Below are positions 1 through 8,628 of a stretch of DNA of 53,962 nucleotides, one piece after another; the stretch's first letter is position 1; every line of letters begins with the position of its first letter. The stretch is from positions 1 through 53,962 of the forward strand of contig CALDSR010000011.1 in assembly GCA_937924505.1 (NCBI GenBank), written 5' to 3'. This DNA is from an uncultured Granulosicoccus sp. GTDB taxonomy: Bacteria; Pseudomonadota; Gammaproteobacteria; Granulosicoccales; Granulosicoccaceae. The position numbers and the translations under genes were made by a program. The notes under the pieces were generated by a model, which had not been told where the DNA came from, made no database searches, and saw only the letters and a list, made by a program, of their open reading frames with translations.

Positions 1-402
1 TGCTTTGTTCCGATGATATAACAAGGCAGCACTGACGCACTGCTTGACGACTCTCTCGTTCAAAGGCTGATCCGTTCGGAATGCCACCGCGCGGTTTTTT
101 GAATATTCAAGATCATCACCATAGGTATGACGAAAATTTTCAACGAGCATGGTCTGACAATTGAAATACAGGCCAACGGCCTCGGCGTCAAAGCTTGCAA
201 TTCTGACGGTACTGCCAACACGTGGCTTTGCGGGGAAGTAGCTCGGTTCGCCCCATTTGAGCGTCTCCTGCAGTAAACCAACGGCGTCATTGTCCGCAGC
301 TACTTCCAGTATCCAGCTGCGTAGTTGCAGGGCGTGAGCGCGCTGTGGGTCCGGCATGGCATCAAAGGCGCGTCTGACATCATCGGGCATTTCCTTGCTC
401 AT
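1..402 (-). CDS. DUF1801 (YdhG-like) domain protein, 3' part cut by window edge
   Basis: An open frame runs leftward from ATG at 402 with no stop down to base 1, giving 134 codons. A GAGGAA Shine-Dalgarno element lies just upstream of the start. The product begins MSKEMPDDVRRAFDAMP and contains LLQETLKWGEPSYFPAKPRVGST, the hallmark stretch of the DUF1801/YdhG family (small soluble proteins of unknown biochemical role related to the frataxin-like YdhG fold). It then has a GLYFNCQTMLVENFRHTYG segment, also typical of the family. It is probably nearly full length, since members are usually about 120-150 residues. It follows the YbaK-like gene on the same strand after a 91-base gap that shows no clear terminator. 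No function can be assigned beyond the family. Confidence 0.75.
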   Translation of the reverse strand, partial: MSKEMPDDVRRAFDAMPDPQRAHALQLRSWILEVAADNDAVGLLQETLKWGEPSYFPAKPRVGSTVRIASFDAEAVGLYFNCQTMLVENFRHTYGDDLEYSKNRAVAFRTDQPLNERVVKQCVSAALLYHRNKA

Positions 403-493
403 GGTATTTCCTCACAACGTTCAGCTTGCGTCGAAATCCAATGTCAGCGTATCACTTGTCGGGCGGGATTGACAGACACGTCAGCTGTGAATA

Positions 494-979
494 TCAGGTT
501 TTGATCAGCGCAAGATTTTCGACAGTTTCGGTGTTGGGCAGCTTCAGTAATTCCTCAGGTGGAAGAATCAACTTGGATGTACGGTTACCACCACCGAGTA
601 TGATTTTTTCACAATCCATAACGCGTGTGTCGATCCAAATGGCCAGGCTAGATGGTACGCCGATGGGGGTGACGCCGCCGAGTTTCATGCCGGTCATATC
701 AACTGTTTGTTCAGGCGTTGCGAACGATAATCTTCTTGCACCGAGTTTCTTTCGGGCGACCTTGTTGGTATCGAGTCGGCTATGCGCCAACACAATGCAC
801 AGCGCGAATTTGGCTTCCCCTTTGGTTGAACCGATCAACAACGCGTTCGCAGAGATCTCCAGTGAATAGCCGTAGTGTTCGCAAAACCGAGCGGTATCGG
901 CCAGCTCATCGGTGCACGGTACTGCTTCGTGCGTTATCTGGTAGTCATCCAGAGTTTGTTGAACGATAGGCTCGAGCAT
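494..979 (-). CDS. YbaK/EbsC-family aminoacyl-tRNA deacylase-like protein
   Basis: The protein of about 161 residues matches the YbaK/ProX (INS-like) fold. Family members hydrolyse mischarged aminoacyl-tRNAs such as Cys- or Ala-tRNA(Pro) in the cytoplasm. Visible family features are an N-terminal HEAVPCTDELADTA segment, a central LIGSTKGEAKFALCIVLAHSRLD segment, the conserved lysine region VARKKLGARRLSFA, and the glycine-rich TGMKLGGVTPIGVP near residue 110. I chose ATG at 979 because it sits two bases after the TGA of the upstream lipoprotein gene and gives the usual family length; a start at 1015 would overlap that gene by 34 bases. Neither start has a strong Shine-Dalgarno element, so translational coupling is likely. 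The precise tRNA substrate cannot be told. Confidence 0.85.
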   Translation of the reverse strand: MLEPIVQQTLDDYQITHEAVPCTDELADTARFCEHYGYSLEISANALLIGSTKGEAKFALCIVLAHSRLDTNKVARKKLGARRLSFATPEQTVDMTGMKLGGVTPIGVPSSLAIWIDTRVMDCEKIILGGGNRTSKLILPPEELLKLPNTETVENLALIKT

Positions 980-981
980 GA

Positions 982-2064
982 TCAGTTCGGTATTTGATGT
1001 GCGGGTAGAACCCATAGTGGTGCTTGCGCTTTTTCCGAGGTAATCCAGACCTGGCCATGACTGTCAACGGCCAAAGCCTCGGCCTGATGAAGAGCATGCC
1101 GGTACAGGATACTGCCCCGTTGTGACAGGCCGACGCGCAAGGCCTCAAGCGGATTGCCGGCACTAGCGGGCAACGGTAGCTTGATGACCTGGCGATAGGT
1201 CAAGAGATAGGCAATTCGATTGACACGGTCAAAGTCCATCGCGGTAACGTTATTCAAACTCACTCCGGTTAATGCCGCCGCCAGTCGGGTTTCTACACTG
1301 GCGTTCTGCGTGGCCAATGTCGTCAGGTAGTTGGCTTCGAGAAGTCTTGTATTGCTCTGCAGTTGCAGTGGGAGGCTGTATACCTTACCGGGTGAGTGTG
1401 TGCTGCCAGCCGGCGGTTCCTTGCTGATCAGAATAATGGAACCGTCAAGTACATCGAGTGCTTCAACGTTGTGCTTGCCGTCGCTGTAGCGGTAACTCAG
1501 CGTCGCCAGCGGGTTGAGCGTATCTTGAGATCCATCGAGTAAGGGTTCTTGCACGATATGAATCTTGTACTCGGCATAGTTACGTAGATTGTCACCGGTC
1601 TCAGCGATCAGTAAATAGGCATCACCGTTGTACCAGATGGAGGCGAGATCTTCCCAGTCACGGTTATCGATAGCGACGGGCCATTTGCCCAGATGCTTGC
1701 CTTGCACATCAAGCGCATACAAGGCTGCACCATTGCCACTGTCATTGATCGCCCAAAGAACATCATCATGTCGATGTGATACGGCAAGCCCACTGACTTC
1801 GGTCAATTCGGCGAATTCAAGTTGGCCCTGACGGGTTGGCGATGACACCTTGGCCGCATCGTTAGTCGCAGCTGTTCCGTTGTCAATCGTCTGAGGTGTC
1901 ACCGTTGAGTTTGCTTGGCTATTACTCTGGGGTTTTGCATCAGCATCAACAGCTGGAGCATCAGCCGGTAATTGGTTTGTTTGGTTGATTCCCTGGCTGG
2001 CGCAGGCACTCGCAAGCACCGCGGCAAAACTGCAACAGAGAAGCGATCGAAAAATATCAGGCAT
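982..2064 (-). CDS. Predicted lipoprotein with beta-propeller-like repeats, family uncertain
   Basis: The 360-residue product begins with a short basic and hydrophobic signal and a lipobox ending LASAC, with the likely lipidated Cys at residue 21. A low-complexity Ala/Asn/Gln/Thr linker follows to about residue 75. The remainder has the repeating pattern of an extracytoplasmic six-bladed propeller: ELTEVSGLAVSHRHDDVLWAINDSGN, then ALYALDVQGKHLGKWPV, WEDLASIWYNGDAYLLIAETGDN and VEALDVLDGSIILISKE. These phrases resemble SdiA-regulated or esterase-like phytase-type propellers, but I cannot fix the family or any catalytic activity. The start overlaps the 3' end of darP by 8 bases, and its stop lies 2 bases before the YbaK-like start, so darP-lipoprotein-ybaK look like one transcription unit. 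Confidence 0.75.
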   Translation of the reverse strand: MPDIFRSLLCCSFAAVLASACASQGINQTNQLPADAPAVDADAKPQSNSQANSTVTPQTIDNGTAATNDAAKVSSPTRQGQLEFAELTEVSGLAVSHRHDDVLWAINDSGNGAALYALDVQGKHLGKWPVAIDNRDWEDLASIWYNGDAYLLIAETGDNLRNYAEYKIHIVQEPLLDGSQDTLNPLATLSYRYSDGKHNVEALDVLDGSIILISKEPPAGSTHSPGKVYSLPLQLQSNTRLLEANYLTTLATQNASVETRLAAALTGVSLNNVTAMDFDRVNRIAYLLTYRQVIKLPLPASAGNPLEALRVGLSQRGSILYRHALHQAEALAVDSHGQVWITSEKAQAPLWVLPAHQIPN

Positions 2065-2581
2065 TGATCATGTCGCGTATCGCTTTGAAAAGTTTGCGTG
2101 CGGCAGCGGGAGGCTTTGACAGTCTGCGCTCTTCCAATGCCTTTCTTTGCAGGGTCCGCAGTTCCTGCCGATCCGCGTTGGCATGCTGGTGAAGAAAGCT
2201 CGTCAAGGCATCCTTGGGCGATTCTTCGGTGTCGCCGACGAGACGGTCTCGCCACTGTTCAACCAGATGGAGGTTCTGAGTATTGGCCCGAGCTACCTGA
2301 CGGATTTTCTCCAGAGCCGCCTCGATCGGTTCGAGATCGTGCTGACGCAGACGTTTGGCGAGAAATCCGACCTGTCGTTTTCGGGCACCGCGTGCATTGA
2401 TCCGTTGTAACTCCGCGATTGCACTCAGCACCTCATCGGCCAAAGGTACAGTGTTGAGTTCTCCGGGACTTAAGGCCGCCAACTGGACGCCGAGCTCTCG
2501 AATGGCATCAGCATCGCGTTTGCGCTGGCTTTTGCTGATTTCGTCCGGGTCGGTGGAACTTTCGTGATCTGCGACTATCAT
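2057..2581 (-). CDS. darP: Ribosome biogenesis factor DarP/YjgA (DUF615)
   Basis: The 174-residue protein has the DUF615 pattern: an N-terminal EISKSQRKRDADAIRELG motif, a central AELQRINARGARKRQVGFLAKRLR segment, then VEQWRDRLV and a helical basic C-terminus ending KLFKAIRDMIN. In Escherichia coli the homologue (YjgA/DarP) binds late pre-50S particles and promotes 50S maturation. Length and motif order are typical. It is the first gene of a leftward group and overlaps the lipoprotein gene by 8 bases. Its ATG at 2581 faces the envelope-protein gene at 2750 across a 168-base divergent region that holds a nested inverted repeat. Confidence 0.92.
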   Translation of the reverse strand: MIVADHESSTDPDEISKSQRKRDADAIRELGVQLAALSPGELNTVPLADEVLSAIAELQRINARGARKRQVGFLAKRLRQHDLEPIEAALEKIRQVARANTQNLHLVEQWRDRLVGDTEESPKDALTSFLHQHANADRQELRTLQRKALEERRLSKPPAAARKLFKAIRDMINA

Positions 2582-2595
2582 CTATACAAGCCCCA

Positions 2596-2630
2596 ATCCA
2601 ATCTTGTTCACAGGGTTTGTGAATTTGGAT
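2596..2630. repeat. Nested inverted repeat in a divergent intergenic region
   Basis: Outer arms ATCCAA (2596-2601) and TTGGAT (2625-2630) enclose inner arms TTCACA (2607-2612) and TGTGAA (2618-2623). All arms are perfect complements. It lies between the darP start (2581) and the envelope-protein start (2750), so it could be an operator or a hairpin in the 5' region of either transcript. It is not a CRP site, because the half-sites point the opposite way. Confidence 0.45.
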
Positions 2631-2749
2631 AAATTACTGAATTTTGTGGGCATTTTACGTTGTATTTTTACGACAATCACGGTTTAATCAGCGCTTGAGC
2701 GAAGTAATCGAATCACATCAGGTGAGAAGTTCAGGAGTTCATTGTCCCA

Positions 2750-3577
2750 ATGCGAGCAACGCAGTCCAAAGCTGTGACTATAGCGCCATTTATCGCGCTG
2801 GCGTTAGCTGTATGCGGGTCCGTCAATGCGTCGGGAGATTCGTTCGAGCGTAACCCGTTTGGTTTCAACCCGGCTGAACTCGACCCGATTCGATTTACTC
2901 GCAATGACGACGACGCTCCCGAGGATGTCCCGGTAGCGACACACCAGACTGAATTCTCCTTCAAACTGAGACCAGGCAAATTCGATTTTTCCCGTAGCGG
3001 TAACTTCGGACTCAGCCATATTTCCCAGTCACAGGGTGCGGTTGCGGTCGAGCAACGAATCAAAGGTGAGTTGGATCTGGGCGATTCCATCACCAGCTTG
3101 CACCAAGGTCTTGAATACTCCGCTGGCCTGCGTATCGAGCATGAAGACGAGCACATCGATGGTACGGCCTACGTGAGCTCCAGTTTGCTTGGTCTTTCTT
3201 ATGGGCGTCTTGGCAGGCTTTGGTACGGTGGTATTGATGTCAATCTGCAACAGTTTTCTGACGAGATCTACGGGAACGAACAATCAGACACCGTATCGCT
3301 TGATTTGACAACAGGCCGCAGGCTGGGCTTTACCGGGCTCGACGCTACATCGCCCCTGTGGCTGCTGTCTCTACAAGGTACTTTCGACATACAGGAAGTG
3401 GACGAGGGCAATGATCTGGCCGGTAGCAGCTACTGGTACCTGAACCCAAGCCTGTTCTGGCAGAACCGTACCTTTACGTTTTCTGCGCAAATGCAGTTAC
3501 CCGTTGAGCTGGCGCCCGGGAATGACGAAGAACCCGACTACCGCTTGCGCGCGGTTTTTGAGAAACAGTTCAAGTAA
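2750..3577 (+). CDS. Exported envelope protein of unknown family, possibly an outer-membrane beta-barrel
   Basis: The 275-residue protein has a cleavable-looking signal peptide (basic start, hydrophobic IAPFIALALAVCGSVNA, predicted cut after SVNASG). The mature part starts acidic, then shows alternating polar/hydrophobic strands rich in Tyr, Trp, Gly and Leu, such as LGLSYGRLGRLWYGGIDVNLQQF, SYWYLNPSLFWQNRTFTFSAQMQLP and YRLRAVFEKQF. That pattern suits a transmembrane beta-barrel with about 8-12 strands, though the terminal residue is Lys after Phe rather than Phe itself. An AGGAG lies 12 bases before the ATG. I do not recognise the family. It stands alone between divergent darP and a convergent DUF3108 gene. 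Confidence 0.7.
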   Translation: MRATQSKAVTIAPFIALALAVCGSVNASGDSFERNPFGFNPAELDPIRFTRNDDDAPEDVPVATHQTEFSFKLRPGKFDFSRSGNFGLSHISQSQGAVAVEQRIKGELDLGDSITSLHQGLEYSAGLRIEHEDEHIDGTAYVSSSLLGLSYGRLGRLWYGGIDVNLQQFSDEIYGNEQSDTVSLDLTTGRRLGFTGLDATSPLWLLSLQGTFDIQEVDEGNDLAGSSYWYLNPSLFWQNRTFTFSAQMQLPVELAPGNDEEPDYRLRAVFEKQFK

Positions 3578-3705
3578 CAAGGCGGCGTCTTCTCGACTGT
3601 GTAGCCCGAGTTGCCTGAGCAAGCCTGCGCTGGAAAGCCAACAAGGAACGGTTTAAAGCAAGAAGGCTGAACAAGTGCCCTTATTTGCTCTTTTCGTTTT
3701 CCGCA

Positions 3706-4506
3706 TCACTTGTCGTTTTTTTCTTCTTTATCCGGTAAATCAACCGAGGTTGCGCGGTTGGAAAGTTTGGTCAGAGACAGGCGTGCGACTAACTCATCAC
3801 GCTTTACTTGCTCTATTTTGGCGGGAATATAGTCAAGAGAAGGGACGAACCAAGTGGTTGTGCTACGACTACTGCCACCAACCTTGCGATTCATGACCTT
3901 GATGGTTTCCAGATCGCCGAGTCGGGTTTCTAGAAGCTCGGGACCTTCGTTGATGAACTCAACCGTTTTGATTTCCCCGTTATCAAATACTTGAAGCTCA
4001 AGGCGATCGAAACCGTTACGTAGTGCATTCATGACGAACAGAGTTACTGACAATCGATCAAGTACCGGTTCAACAAACGTTTCAGTTTTCTCTTCACCGC
4101 GCTTTTTAAATGTCAGTGAACGTGCGTCCCAGTCAAACTCCGCATCAACACTGCGACGTCTTTCGTCGTCTTGACGGTAGCGATAGTCTAATGATTGCAA
4201 TTGTATGCCTTCATCCAGATCAACCAGATTCAAGGTGCTGACTTCGGAGATTTTACCTTTACCAGTCAACTTGAAAATGCCACTCGGGCGTGTACTCAGG
4301 CTGTATATCCAGTGGTCGTCTTCCTGTTTCAACGACAGGGTTGCATTACCTGCCGAGATCAGATTGTTACCGACTTCATAAACCACTTCGAACGGCGCAA
4401 TGTCACCCCGCTGGATGGTTTGGGCATGGGCGCTACCGATCGAGCAGGTCGTGACCATAAGGGCGGCCAAAGCCGAAATACGAGTCGATTGCAATAGTGT
4501 CTTCAT
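3706..4506 (-). CDS. DUF3108 domain periplasmic protein
   Basis: The 266-residue protein has a Sec signal peptide ending SIGSAHAQ and a mature domain that begins FEVVYEVGNNLISAGNATLSL, the DUF3108 signature. YSLSTRPSGIFKLTGKGKI, a central YRYRQDDERRRSVDAEFDW stretch and VGGSSRSTTTWFVPSLDYIPAKIEQ follow, all consistent with that family. DUF3108 proteins are periplasmic and of unknown function; they are commonly encoded beside purN in gammaproteobacteria, as here. The ATG at 4506 lies 35 bases after the purN stop, so the gene is probably the last member of a purM-purN-DUF3108 operon. The C-terminal tail is Asp/Glu/Lys rich. Confidence 0.88.
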   Translation of the reverse strand: MKTLLQSTRISALAALMVTTCSIGSAHAQTIQRGDIAPFEVVYEVGNNLISAGNATLSLKQEDDHWIYSLSTRPSGIFKLTGKGKISEVSTLNLVDLDEGIQLQSLDYRYRQDDERRRSVDAEFDWDARSLTFKKRGEEKTETFVEPVLDRLSVTLFVMNALRNGFDRLELQVFDNGEIKTVEFINEGPELLETRLGDLETIKVMNRKVGGSSRSTTTWFVPSLDYIPAKIEQVKRDELVARLSLTKLSNRATSVDLPDKEEKNDK

Positions 4507-4541
4507 TGTTCTTCAGGCCTCAGCGGCGCCTCTTGTCAGGT

Positions 4542-5126
4542 TCAGTCGGTTGCCGTGCAAAGCTTCAGCGCCTGGACATACAGCGCATGTTCCTTGCCAA
4601 GTACACGAGCAGCGAGACTTTCTGGGGTGTCATCGGGCTCTATACTGACACTAACCTGTGCAATAACAGGTCCGGCGTCAAGTTCGGGGGTGACGATATG
4701 GACAGACGCTCCTGCCTCTGAATCTCCCGCTGCCAGCGCTTTAGCATGGGTATCCAGTCCCGGGTGCTTTGGTAATAAAGATGGATGAATGTTGACCATC
4801 TGACCAGGCCAGTCCGTCACAAGTTTCTCGCCGAGTATACGCATGAACCCTGCCAGCACAATCCAGTCCGGCTTGGCTTCGCGCATTCGCGTATCCAGGG
4901 CTGCGTCGAAATCATCTCGTGAGGCAAATTGCTGGTGATCGATTACAGCCGTAGCAAGCCCACGCGCTGCGGCGCTTTCCAATCCCGCGGCTTGCGGGCG
5001 GTTGCTGATAACAAGCACGATTTCCGCGTTGAGTTCGCCAGCCTTGCAGGCGTCATCAATTGCCACCATATTGGAACCGCGTCCCGATATCAACACAACC
5101 AGACGAGCGGGGGCTTTGGAAGTCAA
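4542..5126 (-). CDS. purN: Phosphoribosylglycinamide formyltransferase 1
   Basis: This 194-residue enzyme transfers a formyl group from 10-formyltetrahydrofolate to GAR in purine synthesis. The ISGRGSNM phosphate-binding loop is at residues 13-20. The catalytic region shows LAGFMRILGEKLV, NIHPSLLPKHPGLDTHAKAL and GASVHIVTPELDAGPVIAQ, carrying the family's catalytic Asn-His-Asp set. Length matches the roughly 200-212 residue family. The only usable start in frame is TTG at 5126, 12 bases after the purM stop and without a Shine-Dalgarno element, so translation probably depends on coupling to purM. Confidence 0.95.
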   Translation of the reverse strand: MTSKAPARLVVLISGRGSNMVAIDDACKAGELNAEIVLVISNRPQAAGLESAAARGLATAVIDHQQFASRDDFDAALDTRMREAKPDWIVLAGFMRILGEKLVTDWPGQMVNIHPSLLPKHPGLDTHAKALAAGDSEAGASVHIVTPELDAGPVIAQVSVSIEPDDTPESLAARVLGKEHALYVQALKLCTATD

Positions 5127-5138
5127 GATTATGGCTAG

Positions 5139-6233
5139 TTACTGGTAGTGGACATGGGCTGGACCGTTTGCGGACTCGATGTTGCCGATAACGCAGGCCG
5201 TCTCACCGAGCTCGGTCAGCGCGGCAATATGACTGTCGACATCGCTGGCATTGACGATGAGTGCCATACCGATCCCGCAATTGAAGGTGCGCAGCATTTC
5301 TTCATCACTGATACCGCCTTCATTTTGTAGCCAGGAGAAGACCGGTGGTATCTGCCAGGCAGTGCGATCAATAACCGCTCGTGTGTCATCCGGCAGGACC
5401 CTGGGAATGTTTTCTGACAAGCCACCGCCTGTAATGTGGGCCATGGCCTTGATGGTGTGATTGGCGAGCAACGATTGAATCGATTTGACATAGATGCGTG
5501 TCGGCGCCAACAGAGCAAGTCCGAGTGTCGTGTCACCCAGCTTGTTCTCGAGCGGTTTATCGAGCTCGGCTGACTCAAGGACCTTTCTGATCAGCGAATA
5601 ACCGTTCGAATGCGGTCCGGATGAGGCCAGGCCGATAATCGCGTCGCCAGCTCGCACGTCGCTACCGTCTATGATCTTGCGCTTTTCCACCACGCCGACG
5701 GCAAATCCCGCCAGATCGTAATCGTTCGCCGCGTACATGCCGGGCATCTCGGCGGTTTCCCCGCCAAGCAATGCAGCATTGGCCTGGACACAGCCGTCGG
5801 CAATGCCGGCAACGACGTTGGTGGCAATATCAATCTCGAGTTTTCCGGTGCCGTAATAGTCAAGAAACCAGAGTGGCTCCGCGCCGGTCACGAGGATATC
5901 GTTGACGCACATGGCGACCAGGTCGATCCCGATCGTGTCATGAATGCCAAGCTCGATGGCGAGGCGCAATTTTGTGCCGACGCCATCAGCGCCAGAAACC
6001 AGTACCGGTGCTTCATAGCGCTCGACTGGCAATTCAAAGAGACCACCGAAGCCACCAAGACCACCGAGCACGCCGGGCCGGTGAGTACGGGCAACATGCG
6101 GCTTGATGCGCTCAACGAGAGCATTTCCGGCGTCGATATCGACGCCGGCGTCGGCATAGGTCATTCTTTTGGCGTTAGAACCAGCCGCTTTCGATGGCGC
6201 TCCGGGTGCATATGCAGGCGTTTTTTCAGTCAT
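5139..6233 (-). CDS. purM: Phosphoribosylformylglycinamidine cyclo-ligase (AIR synthetase)
   Basis: PurM closes the imidazole ring of FGAM using ATP, one step after PurL. The protein carries [20 protein letters not shown], the Gly-rich [14 protein letters not shown], the ATP/metal-binding [26 protein letters not shown] and [12 protein letters not shown], and the C-terminal [19 protein letters not shown] start it at ATG 6233 (364 residues). The frame stays open for 41 more codons upstream, but that extension runs past the start of the divergent DUF2066 gene and lacks family similarity. The short alanine-rich leader before TYADAGV is slightly longer than in Escherichia coli. It heads the purM-purN-DUF3108 unit. 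Confidence 0.95.
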   Translation of the reverse strand: MTEKTPAYAPGAPSKAAGSNAKRMTYADAGVDIDAGNALVERIKPHVARTHRPGVLGGLGGFGGLFELPVERYEAPVLVSGADGVGTKLRLAIELGIHDTIGIDLVAMCVNDILVTGAEPLWFLDYYGTGKLEIDIATNVVAGIADGCVQANAALLGGETAEMPGMYAANDYDLAGFAVGVVEKRKIIDGSDVRAGDAIIGLASSGPHSNGYSLIRKVLESAELDKPLENKLGDTTLGLALLAPTRIYVKSIQSLLANHTIKAMAHITGGGLSENIPRVLPDDTRAVIDRTAWQIPPVFSWLQNEGGISDEEMLRTFNCGIGMALIVNASDVDSHIAALTELGETACVIGNIESANGPAHVHYQ

Positions 6234-6294
6234 GGTGTGGACATCTTTCTTCGCAGCAGTGGAAAAGCGCGAGCAGGGGTTGCACAATAGCGGG

Positions 6295-7479
6295 ATGATA
6301 ACCTTTTTCCGAAAATGCTTGCCCGCCTTAGTGCTGGTCCTGACCGTCGCAAACACATCAACTGCGTTCGCGCAGGTGGATGCCTTCAGTATTGAAGTCG
6401 CCGTCGCCGATCGGGGTACTGGCGAACAACAGAATGCTTATCGTGCCGCGATGCGACAGGCCTTGCTCGATAATGGCCGAAACAAAAGGATCCTGAATCG
6501 CGGTGACGTTCGCCGGGAGCTCTCCAAAGCAGAAGAATACGTCGAAAGCTTCAGCTATCGGACACCTGAACCGGGTTCAGTGATCAGCCGTGACACACCG
6601 ATCACTGACACTGTGCGCAAAAATGGCCAGGCAACACAGCTGATGCTGGTTCGTTTCAACCGCAGCAAGCTGATTGAATTGATTGATCGTAATCCGAATT
6701 CGCGCCAGGCCAAGAACGGGAACTCCAGTGAAAACGATGGCGCTGCGACGGTTGACGCTTTCGCCAATGTACGCAGGGCCGTTCTCTGGATGTTGATTCA
6801 GGACGATAACCGCAATATCCGTATCAGTGACGCGGCTGCAAGCAATGTGCGCACTCGTGCACGCGAACTGGCAGGTGCGGCCAGCGTCTCGGTGACCTAC
6901 CCGTTTGGTGATGATGAAGATCGAACCTCGGTGCCACTTGCGGTACTTGAAACACTGGACGCCGATAATCTTCGTCTGGGCTCTCAGCGATACCAGCACG
7001 ATGCGATTTTGGCGGCGAACTTATCCCGCAGTCTCGGTGGTGGCTGGCAAGGACGCTGGACGCGTATTGCAGATGACCAGGTCGACACACGTGAAGTAAA
7101 CAGTCGGAGTCTTGATCTGGCCTTGCAGGAAGGCATTGCTTTTCTGACATCGAGCGATGGCATCGATACCAGTTATCGTTACGGGGGCGATGGAGCCTCA
7201 GAAACCGAAGCGCTGGTTTATGTCAGTTCGGTGCGCTCGACCGCCAACTATGCATCGATGATGAAGTTTCTCTCGAACTTGCCATCTGTCAGCACGGTTT
7301 ATCCAAAGGAAATCAATGGCGACTCGATGGTGTTTGCCGTGTTGCCGCGTAGCGCCTTGCAAGATATTGATGTGGCATCGCGCACCCAGAACTGGCTGCA
7401 AAGAACAGCAGCGCCTGCGGACAGCGAGTCGATGGCGCTTGCGCGAAACGCCGATCTTGCGCTCGACATTCTGCGTTAG
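6295..7479 (+). CDS. DUF2066 domain exported protein
   Basis: The 394-residue product has a signal peptide ([27 protein letters not shown]) and a mature part starting [30 protein letters not shown], the typical DUF2066 opening. It continues with [11 protein letters not shown] and later [28 protein letters not shown] and [16 protein letters not shown], all in the order expected for the family. DUF2066 proteins sit between purM and hda in many gammaproteobacteria, exactly as here, but have no established function. I start it at ATG 6295, because the longer frame from 6169 lies inside purM and would bury the signal peptide. Only 61 bases separate it from the purM start. Confidence 0.85.
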   Translation: MITFFRKCLPALVLVLTVANTSTAFAQVDAFSIEVAVADRGTGEQQNAYRAAMRQALLDNGRNKRILNRGDVRRELSKAEEYVESFSYRTPEPGSVISRDTPITDTVRKNGQATQLMLVRFNRSKLIELIDRNPNSRQAKNGNSSENDGAATVDAFANVRRAVLWMLIQDDNRNIRISDAAASNVRTRARELAGAASVSVTYPFGDDEDRTSVPLAVLETLDADNLRLGSQRYQHDAILAANLSRSLGGGWQGRWTRIADDQVDTREVNSRSLDLALQEGIAFLTSSDGIDTSYRYGGDGASETEALVYVSSVRSTANYASMMKFLSNLPSVSTVYPKEINGDSMVFAVLPRSALQDIDVASRTQNWLQRTAAPADSESMALARNADLALDILR

Positions 7480-7542
7480 CTCGTGAAGTGGCTGGCCGGC
7501 GTAACGTCCACGCACTTATTTATCGACCGACTGAACTAGACC

Positions 7543-8247
7543 ATGCACCCGCAATTGACATTGTCGCTGGGAATGACGCCAGCGACGACCTTTGCCACTT
7601 ATCATATTGACGACGGTAACCGTCTGTGCGTGCAAGCCTTGACTGCGCTTGCCAGCGGCTCGATCGAGGATGAGCAAATCTATATCTGGGGTGAAATTGG
7701 TGCGGGAAAGTCCCATCTGTTGTCAGCCGCTTGTCAGGAAGCCAGTGCTCGCGGTTATCGTATTGCCTACATTCCCGGTGAGCTGGCTAACGCGACAGCA
7801 GCTCTGGATGGTCTGGAATACTGCTCTTTGGTGTGTGTCGATGACTTGCAACGACTTGATCGCGCAGCGGAAGTCGATCTATTTCACTGTATCAACCGTT
7901 GTCGTGAAACCGATACAAAGTTGCTGTTTGCCGCTGATCGTGCTCCGGATGAACTTGGGCTTGCGCTGAAAGATCTTGAAACCCGATTGTCCTGGGGGCT
8001 TAAGTTTCAGTTACCTATCCTCGCCGACGATGCATTGATGGGTGCTTTCCAGGATGAACTCGAGGCGCGCTCATTGGCGGCCGGTGAAGAGGTTGTGGCC
8101 TATGTGATGAAGCGTTTCCCGCGGCGGATCGACAGCCTCAAACAAGTGGTTGATAAACTGGATGCCGCATCCTTGACCGAGCAGCGACGCATCACGATCC
8201 CGTTCGTCAAGCAGGTGCTGGAAAATAGCTCAACGTTTCTTGCGTAA
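7543..8247 (+). CDS. hda: DnaA-homologous regulatory inactivator Hda
   Basis: This is a 234-residue DnaA-like AAA+ protein without the DNA-binding domain. Hda, bound to the DNA-loaded beta clamp, stimulates ATP hydrolysis by DnaA (RIDA) and so prevents re-initiation. The N-terminal QLTLSLG fits the clamp-binding motif. Walker A GEIGAGKS is at residues 50-57, the Walker B-like LVCVDDLQRL near residue 100, and an arginine-bearing ETRLSWGLKFQLP (box VII-like) near 150. It lies 63 bases after the DUF2066 gene on the same strand. Its 3' end overlaps the convergent DUF2069 gene by 18 bases. Confidence 0.93.
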   Translation: MHPQLTLSLGMTPATTFATYHIDDGNRLCVQALTALASGSIEDEQIYIWGEIGAGKSHLLSAACQEASARGYRIAYIPGELANATAALDGLEYCSLVCVDDLQRLDRAAEVDLFHCINRCRETDTKLLFAADRAPDELGLALKDLETRLSWGLKFQLPILADDALMGAFQDELEARSLAAGEEVVAYVMKRFPRRIDSLKQVVDKLDAASLTEQRRITIPFVKQVLENSSTFLA

Positions 8248-8628
8248 TTCCGGTGGCGTTGGCGTGTAGCGCGCATATATCGAACTACCGACTATCAACA
8301 CCAGACTGAACACCACCATCAGCGCACCAAGCAAGCTTTCAAGATCGATGCGGTTGTACCAGACGTCCACCCCGATGATGAAGTAAAGCATGCTTAGAAA
8401 TCCAACCCACTGGTGCGTGTAGCGTTTGCTGTGGAGAATGCCCCGCAACGGAAACAATAGTGGAATGGCCAACGCAGCAAGTACCAGTGATCGAGGTACT
8501 TGCACGGGTGGCGCCAGCCAGGTAAACCAGTTGATGATCAGGGCAAGCAAGCCGAAATATCCGATCAGTGTCAGTATGCGCCCGGTTCGCGCGCGGGGCG
8601 GGGATTCAAGGCGTGGCTTGCGACTCAT
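8230..8628 (-). CDS. DUF2069 small inner-membrane protein
   Basis: The 132-residue protein has four hydrophobic segments: ILTLIGYFGLLALIINWFTWL, LVLAALAIPLLFPLRGILH, VGFLSMLYFIIGVDVWYN and LLGALMVVFSLVLIVGSSIYAR. These fit DUF2069, an inner-membrane family of unknown function often encoded next to WrbA-like quinone oxidoreductases. I chose ATG at 8628, which overlaps the upstream stop as ATGA; the frame is open for 20 more codons but those lie inside the neighbour. The protein ends in a basic ELRKKR tail. Tail-to-tail overlap with hda means there is no room for a separate terminator. Confidence 0.85.
   Translation of the reverse strand: MSRKPRLESPPRARTGRILTLIGYFGLLALIINWFTWLAPPVQVPRSLVLAALAIPLLFPLRGILHSKRYTHQWVGFLSMLYFIIGVDVWYNRIDLESLLGALMVVFSLVLIVGSSIYARYTPTPPELRKKR

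Noticed and set aside
426..869. Plus-strand open frame of 147 codons
   Set aside because: Antisense to the YbaK-like gene; no signal, motif or Shine-Dalgarno support.
2607..2623. CRP site in the darP/envelope-protein gap
   Set aside because: The half-sites are TTCACA then TGTGAA, the reverse orientation of TGTGA-N6-TCACA.
6169..6294. Longer frame for the DUF2066 protein
   Set aside because: It lies antisense inside purM and would bury an evident signal peptide beginning at 6295.
6234..6356. N-terminal 41-residue extension of PurM
   Set aside because: No family match; it overlaps the start of the divergent DUF2066 gene. ATG 6233 gives a normal enzyme.
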